Shown here piece by piece: positions 6,153 to 9,219 of a stretch of 9,219 nt of DNA. The translations under genes and the position numbers were made by a program. Below the pieces are notes generated by a model that saw only the letters and a list, made by a program, of their open reading frames with translations, did not search any database and was not told the DNA's origin. The DNA lies in contig CAMYKE010000040.1 of the NCBI GenBank assembly GCA_947258895.1, positions 1-9,219 on the forward strand. Reading direction: 5' to 3'. Source of the DNA: an uncultured Pseudomonadales bacterium (lineage in GTDB: Bacteria; Pseudomonadota; Gammaproteobacteria; Pseudomonadales; IMCC2047). Position 1 is the stretch's first letter, and every line of letters starts with the position of its first letter.

Positions 6153-6181
6153 ATTGTAAGAACCCGGCTCACAAATGGCCA
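6153..6181 (-). promoter_or_regulatory. Candidate promoter of the DUF2066-pgsA-hda operon
   Basis: On the minus strand TGGCCA (6181-6176, 4 of 6 to TTGACA) and TACAAT (6158-6153, 5 of 6 to TATAAT) are separated by 17 nt. Transcription would start near 6146, giving a leader of about 45 or 90 nt depending on whether TTG 6100 or ATG 6055 is used. Inferred from consensus match only. Confidence 0.4.
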
Positions 6182-6208
6182 GCCTGACCTGCAATCCGCC
6201 TGAATGCG

Positions 6209-6226
6209 ACGCCAATTTGTTGGCGT
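6209..6226. promoter_or_regulatory. Operator-like 18-bp palindrome over the purM -35
   Basis: ACGCCAATTTGTTGGCGT has perfect 7-bp arms (ACGCCAA and TTGGCGT) around TTTG. It covers the -35 hexamer of the likely purM promoter (6220-6225), a position where a bound protein would block RNA polymerase. The half-site resembles the PurR half-site ACGCAAA, but the spacer here is 4 nt instead of 2 and one arm base differs. The palindrome is seen directly; repressor identity is unknown. Confidence 0.45.
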
Positions 6227-6248
6227 TACACATTTGCTACTGTAGAAT
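6220..6248 (+). promoter_or_regulatory. Candidate sigma-70 promoter of the purMN operon
   Basis: TTGGCG (6220-6225, 4 of 6) and TAGAAT (6243-6248, 5 of 6) are separated by an optimal 17 nt. The start of transcription would be near 6255. If purM starts at 6455 the leader is about 200 nt, and I recognise no riboswitch in it. Confidence 0.55.
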
Positions 6249-6454
6249 AGCGCATCCTTTATTATCGACATAACCGAAGCATTCAAGAATTCGGATGATC
6301 AAAACCCCGCATATTGGTCGCACGATCCTGTTGCCACAGGCAGTGTCCGGCGATGCTGGCAATGCACGTTGTAACAAGGGCACCTGGCAAGCCTGCATCG
6401 GGCGGGTCTTCCCTCTCCAATTGCCGCTCGGGGACTACCTTACAGGCTCACTCC

Positions 6455-7516
6455 TTGTCCAATCCTGCTGATAGTACAACCAACCGTCCCGGCGTCAGTT
6501 ACAAGGACGCGGGGGTCGATATCGATGCCGGCAACGCGCTCGTCGACCGCATCAAGGGCCATGCCGCCAGCACCCACCGGCCGGAAGTAATGGGTGGCCT
6601 GGGCGGCTTCGGGGCGCTCTGCGAAGTACCGCAAAAGTACCGGGAGCCGGTACTGGTGTCCGGCACCGACGGCGTTGGCACTAAACTCCGGCTGGCCCTG
6701 GACCTGGGTATCCACGACAGTATCGGCATCGATCTGGTCGCGATGTGCGTGAATGACCTGCTGGTGGTTGGCGCTGAACCCCTGTTCTTCCTCGATTACT
6801 ATGCGACGGGCAAACTCAATGTCGAGGTTGCGACCGCCGTCGTCGCCGGTATCGCACGGGGTTGCCGGGAAGCCGGCTGCGCGTTGATCGGTGGCGAAAC
6901 GGCGGAAATGCCGGGCATGTACAGCGGCGAGGATTACGATCTCGCCGGATTCTGTGTGGGTGTCGCGGAAAAATCCAGGCTCATCGATGGGCAAATGGTT
7001 CGTGCCGGAGACACGCTGATTGCACTGGCCTCCTCCGGGCCGCACTCCAATGGCTATTCGCTGATCCGTAAACTACTCGAGCTGTCCGGTGCCAACCTGC
7101 AGGACGATTTTGACGGCAAACCGCTGGGCGAAGTACTACTTGAGCCGACTCGTATCTATGTCAAGGCGCTGCTGGCGCTTGCTGAAACGATCGATATCCA
7201 CGCCATGTCGCATATCACGGGCGGTGGTTTTACCGAGAATATTCCGCGCATGCTGCCGGCGGGGGTCGCGGCCCAAATTGACAGGTCGAGTTGGGTTATC
7301 CCCCCGATATTTCGCTGGTTGCAGGAAGCCGGTAGCGTCGAACAGACAGAACTATTGCGCACCTTCAACTGTGGTGCCGGCATGGTCATTGCCGTTACCC
7401 GGGAGGACGCCACCACCGTGATCGAAACCCTCACCGCGGCAGGAGAACACGCCTGGGTGATCGGCTCTGTAATAGCGCGCAACGGCAACGCGGCCCCGGT
7501 CCAGTTCGTCGGCTAA
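6455..7516 (+). CDS. purM: Phosphoribosylformylglycinamidine cyclo-ligase (AIR synthase) PurM
   Basis: Cytosolic enzyme of step five of purine synthesis: it closes the imidazole ring of FGAM using ATP to form AIR. All core blocks are present: [114 protein letters not shown] and [16 protein letters not shown]. From the TTG at 6455 the protein is 353 residues, close to the usual 345-350, beginning [20 protein letters not shown]. This start has only a weak AGG 8 nt upstream. In-frame ATGs at 6353 and 6362 would add 31-34 residues not seen in the family and also lack a ribosome site. The next ATG is inside the conserved core, so the true start must lie at or before 6455. It is first in the operon, 15 bp before purN. 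Function secure, start uncertain. Confidence 0.95.
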   Translation: MSNPADSTTNRPGVSYKDAGVDIDAGNALVDRIKGHAASTHRPEVMGGLGGFGALCEVPQKYREPVLVSGTDGVGTKLRLALDLGIHDSIGIDLVAMCVNDLLVVGAEPLFFLDYYATGKLNVEVATAVVAGIARGCREAGCALIGGETAEMPGMYSGEDYDLAGFCVGVAEKSRLIDGQMVRAGDTLIALASSGPHSNGYSLIRKLLELSGANLQDDFDGKPLGEVLLEPTRIYVKALLALAETIDIHAMSHITGGGFTENIPRMLPAGVAAQIDRSSWVIPPIFRWLQEAGSVEQTELLRTFNCGAGMVIAVTREDATTVIETLTAAGEHAWVIGSVIARNGNAAPVQFVG

Positions 7517-7531
7517 CTGGTACTGACAGGC

Positions 7532-8206
7532 ATGACGCAGGCCAACACCAGGCTGGTGGTCCTCATATCTGGCAGCGGCAGTAACTTGCAGGCCCTGATC
7601 GACGCCACCCGTAGCGAGGAGCTGGATGCGGAAATTGTTGCCGTGGTCAGTAACAAGGGCAACGCCTACGGATTACAGCGAGCCGCCGCAGCGGGCATTG
7701 CGACCGAGGTTCTCGATCACCGGGGTTTCGAATCTCGCGAAGGGTTTGATGCCGCGCTCGCCGAATTGATTGACGGTTACCGGCCCGCCTGGGTTTTGCT
7801 CGCGGGATTTATGCGCATCCTGAGCGCCGGTTTCGTGTGCCATTTTCAGGGCCGGCTGATTAATATTCATCCGTCGTTATTGCCCCGGTTTCCGGGGCTC
7901 GATACCCACCGGCGGGCAATCGATGCCGGTGAACGTTACCATGGCGCGAGCGTACATTTTGTTATCCCGGAGCTCGATTCCGGTCCGGTGATCATCCAGG
8001 GCAAGCTGGCCATCCGTCCCGGGGAGAGCGCCACGGAATTGGCTGCGCGGGTGTTACAAGTGGAACATAAAATTTATCCAGCCGCCGTGGAATGGCTTGC
8101 CCGGAACCGGGTTAGCTATCGCGATGACCAAACTTTGCTGGATAATGAACCTTTGCCCGTCACCGGGTATCAAATGGACTTCACCGAAAACGGCAATGTA
8201 GAGTAG
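7532..8206 (+). CDS. purN: Phosphoribosylglycinamide formyltransferase PurN
   Basis: Folate-dependent GAR transformylase, step three of purine synthesis: it transfers formyl from 10-formyltetrahydrofolate to GAR, making FGAR. The phosphate-binding loop is ISGSGSNLQAL (residues 12-22). The catalytic triad is Asn111 and His113 in NIHPSLLPRFPG and Asp149 in HGASVHFVIPELDSGP. LLAGFMRIL precedes the active site as in the family. At 224 residues it is slightly longer than the E. coli enzyme (about 212), because of a C-terminal tail (LPVTGYQMDFTENGNVE). ATG 7532 is preceded by a weak AGG. It follows purM after 15 bp and precedes the DUF3108 gene by 10 bp, so all three are probably one transcript. 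Confidence 0.97.
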   Translation: MTQANTRLVVLISGSGSNLQALIDATRSEELDAEIVAVVSNKGNAYGLQRAAAAGIATEVLDHRGFESREGFDAALAELIDGYRPAWVLLAGFMRILSAGFVCHFQGRLINIHPSLLPRFPGLDTHRRAIDAGERYHGASVHFVIPELDSGPVIIQGKLAIRPGESATELAARVLQVEHKIYPAAVEWLARNRVSYRDDQTLLDNEPLPVTGYQMDFTENGNVE

Positions 8207-8216
8207 AAGAATAATT

Positions 8217-8993
8217 ATGACAACCGGATCATTACGGCCGTGGCTACGACGGCTACTGACAATTAGCTGTTGCCTGCCACTGCTCGGCGCAGCGCCGAGC
8301 AGCACGGCAAACGATTTGTTCCTCAAACCCTACCATATTGAATTCAAGGCAGATTACAAGTTTTTGATGCCGTTTAAAGGCAAAGCGGAACGAACCCTGA
8401 ACAAGCTCGAGGACGGCAGCTGGCTGCTTACCAACAACGTGTCGTCTCGGCTAATCAAGGTCCGGGAATCCAGCCAGTTCAACTGGCAGCGCGCGCTCCC
8501 CATACCGACCGAGTACCAGTACTCGCTCAACAGCCTGGTGAAAAGCAAGAATGAAGGCGCCCGTTTTGACTACGCAAGCAATAAGGTCTATTCCAGTTTC
8601 AGCACAGAAGAAGCGGAATATGAGCTGGTAGACGGGCTCATTGATCGCCTGTCTTACCAGACGGCCCTGCGCATGGACCTGATGAAAGGCGGTACCACGT
8701 TCAGCTACCAGGTTGCCGATAAGCGCGGCCCCCGCGAACTCAAGTTCGAGGTCCTGGGAGAGGAACTGGTGGAGACCGATCTCGGTACCTTCAATACGGT
8801 CAAGGTCAAGCGGGTTCGCAAACCCGATTCAAAACGGGAAACATTATTCTGGCTGGCGAAGGACTGGGATTACCTGCTAATAAGACTAAGCCACGCCGAG
8901 AAAGGCACATCCTACGTCATGGAAATGTCCAGCGGCCTGCTCGACGGCCGGGCCATCACCGGCTTGAGTGGTTTGCAACCGACAGCAAACTGA
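8217..8993 (+). CDS. Exported DUF3108 protein behind purN
   Basis: Conserved exported protein of the DUF3108 family, function unknown. The product is 258 residues. It has a basic start (MTTGSLRPWLRRLLTISCCL) and a hydrophobic stretch (PLLGAAPSSTA), consistent with a signal peptide cleaved near SSTAND. Family features are the opening strands (LFLKPYHIEFKADYKF), GTFNTVKVKRVRKPDSKRET (residues about 190-210) and the following LFWLAKDWDYLLIRLSHAEKG. No catalytic residues can be proposed; a periplasmic or outer-membrane-associated beta-rich protein is likely. The ATG at 8217 has only a weak purine-rich stretch upstream (AGAAGA) and the gap to purN is 10 bp, so expression probably depends on the pur operon. 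A perfect 11-bp hairpin lies inside the signal-peptide coding region. Confidence 0.85.
   Translation: MTTGSLRPWLRRLLTISCCLPLLGAAPSSTANDLFLKPYHIEFKADYKFLMPFKGKAERTLNKLEDGSWLLTNNVSSRLIKVRESSQFNWQRALPIPTEYQYSLNSLVKSKNEGARFDYASNKVYSSFSTEEAEYELVDGLIDRLSYQTALRMDLMKGGTTFSYQVADKRGPRELKFEVLGEELVETDLGTFNTVKVKRVRKPDSKRETLFWLAKDWDYLLIRLSHAEKGTSYVMEMSSGLLDGRAITGLSGLQPTAN
8280..8302. repeat. Perfect 23-bp palindrome inside the DUF3108 gene
   Basis: The arm CTGCTCGGCGC (8280-8290), one central A, and the exact reverse complement (8292-8302) form a GC-rich hairpin 63-85 nt after the start codon. It encodes the end of the signal peptide hydrophobic core (LLGAAPSS). Seen directly; role unknown. Confidence 0.7.
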
Positions 8994-8995
8994 AC

Positions 8996-9012
8996 CGCGG
9001 GGAAAGCCCGCG
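8996..9012 (+). terminator. Weak hairpin after the pur operon
   Basis: CGCGGG-GAAAG-CCCGCG forms a 6-bp all-GC stem starting 3 bp after the DUF3108 stop, between convergent genes. There is no T run, so it is at best a weak or Rho-assisted terminator. Confidence 0.3.
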
Positions 9013-9024
9013 TCCACTGCCTGA

Positions 9025-9219
9025 TCAGGCCTTCGGCAGGGTCACCCCGGTCTGACCCTGGTACTTGCCGCCTCGATCCCTGTAGCTCGTCTCACAGATA
9101 TCGTCAGACTCGAAAAACAGCATCTGCGCGACGCCTTCATTGGCATAAATCTTGGCGGGCAGGCTGGTGGTATTGGAGAATTCCAGGGTCACGTGCCCCT
9201 CCCACTCCGGCTCCAGCGG
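9025..9219 (-). CDS. dcd: dCTP deaminase Dcd, C-terminal part (runs off window)
   Basis: Dcd deaminates dCTP to dUTP, supplying dUMP for thymidylate synthesis. Only the last 64 residues are in the window, from [20 protein letters not shown] to the stop at 9025-9027. [35 protein letters not shown] and [19 protein letters not shown] match the usual proteobacterial Dcd ending. The reading frame is intact. The N-terminus and neighbours lie beyond the right edge. It is convergent with the pur operon, with 31 bp between the stop codons. Confidence 0.93.
   Translation of the reverse strand, partial: PLEPEWEGHVTLEFSNTTSLPAKIYANEGVAQMLFFESDDICETSYRDRGGKYQGQTGVTLPKA

Noticed and set aside
6209..6226. 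Canonical PurR box
   Set aside because: The spacer is 4 nt instead of 2 and the arms are ACGCCAA rather than ACGCAAA, so it is called only operator-like.
6056..6286. Upstream extension of the DUF2066 frame to 6286
   Set aside because: It would put about 77 residues, without export features, before a clean signal peptide and would run over the likely promoters.
6440..7045. 201-codon minus-strand frame inside purM
   Set aside because: Antisense to highly conserved PurM motifs; a codon-bias shadow.

Overview
The window looks like chromosomal DNA from a gammaproteobacterium, probably a free-living or environmental lineage outside the Enterobacterales. The evidence is gene content and order: purM-purN in one operon, divergent from a DUF2066 gene, a PgsA-family gene and hda, with a DUF3108 gene behind purN. 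As far as I recall, related arrangements occur in Pseudomonas-like genomes. Taxonomy below class level is inference only. No rRNA, tRNA, CRISPR array, phage gene or complete insertion sequence was found.

Layout, left to right. (1) Bases 1-104 hold no supported gene, but carry a solo copy of a repeat end (71-97). (2) A small heat-shock protein gene lies on the minus strand (105-563). It has a clear ribosome site, a good -10 element and a possible FNR/ANR-type box in its upstream region. (3) Divergent from it is a broken ttcA (tRNA 2-thiocytidine synthetase). The PP-loop region is deleted and the two ends are out of frame. (4) On the minus strand follow a DUF481 outer-membrane beta-barrel gene (1438-2460) and a PilZ-domain gene (2893-3237). 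The 430-base gap between them may hold a decayed OmpA-type C-terminus. (5) A 260-bp MITE-like element with perfect 22-bp terminal inverted repeats (3285-3544) sits between pilZ and hda. (6) A compact minus-strand operon, read from 6055 leftward, encodes an exported DUF2066 protein, a phosphatidylglycerophosphate synthase-like enzyme and the replication regulator Hda. The last two overlap by ATGA. (7) A divergent plus-strand operon encodes PurM, PurN and an exported DUF3108 protein. An 18-bp operator-like palindrome covers the -35 of the likely purM promoter. (8) The 3' end of dcd (dCTP deaminase) enters from the right on the minus strand.

How the genes work together. PurN and PurM catalyse steps three and five of IMP synthesis, and Dcd feeds dUMP/dTTP synthesis, so the right side is nucleotide metabolism. 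Hda (clamp-dependent inactivation of DnaA-ATP) and the PgsA-like enzyme (acidic phospholipid synthesis, known to reactivate DnaA-ADP) are translationally coupled, which joins two opposing inputs to DnaA. DUF481, DUF2066, DUF3108 and PilZ point to envelope and c-di-GMP functions, with no specific pathway provable from sequence.

The most unusual observations are the MITE-like repeat family, the internally deleted ttcA, the run of UUG start codons, the purM operator-like palindrome, and a perfect hairpin in the DUF3108 signal-peptide coding region. I did not find a convincing new multigene system here.
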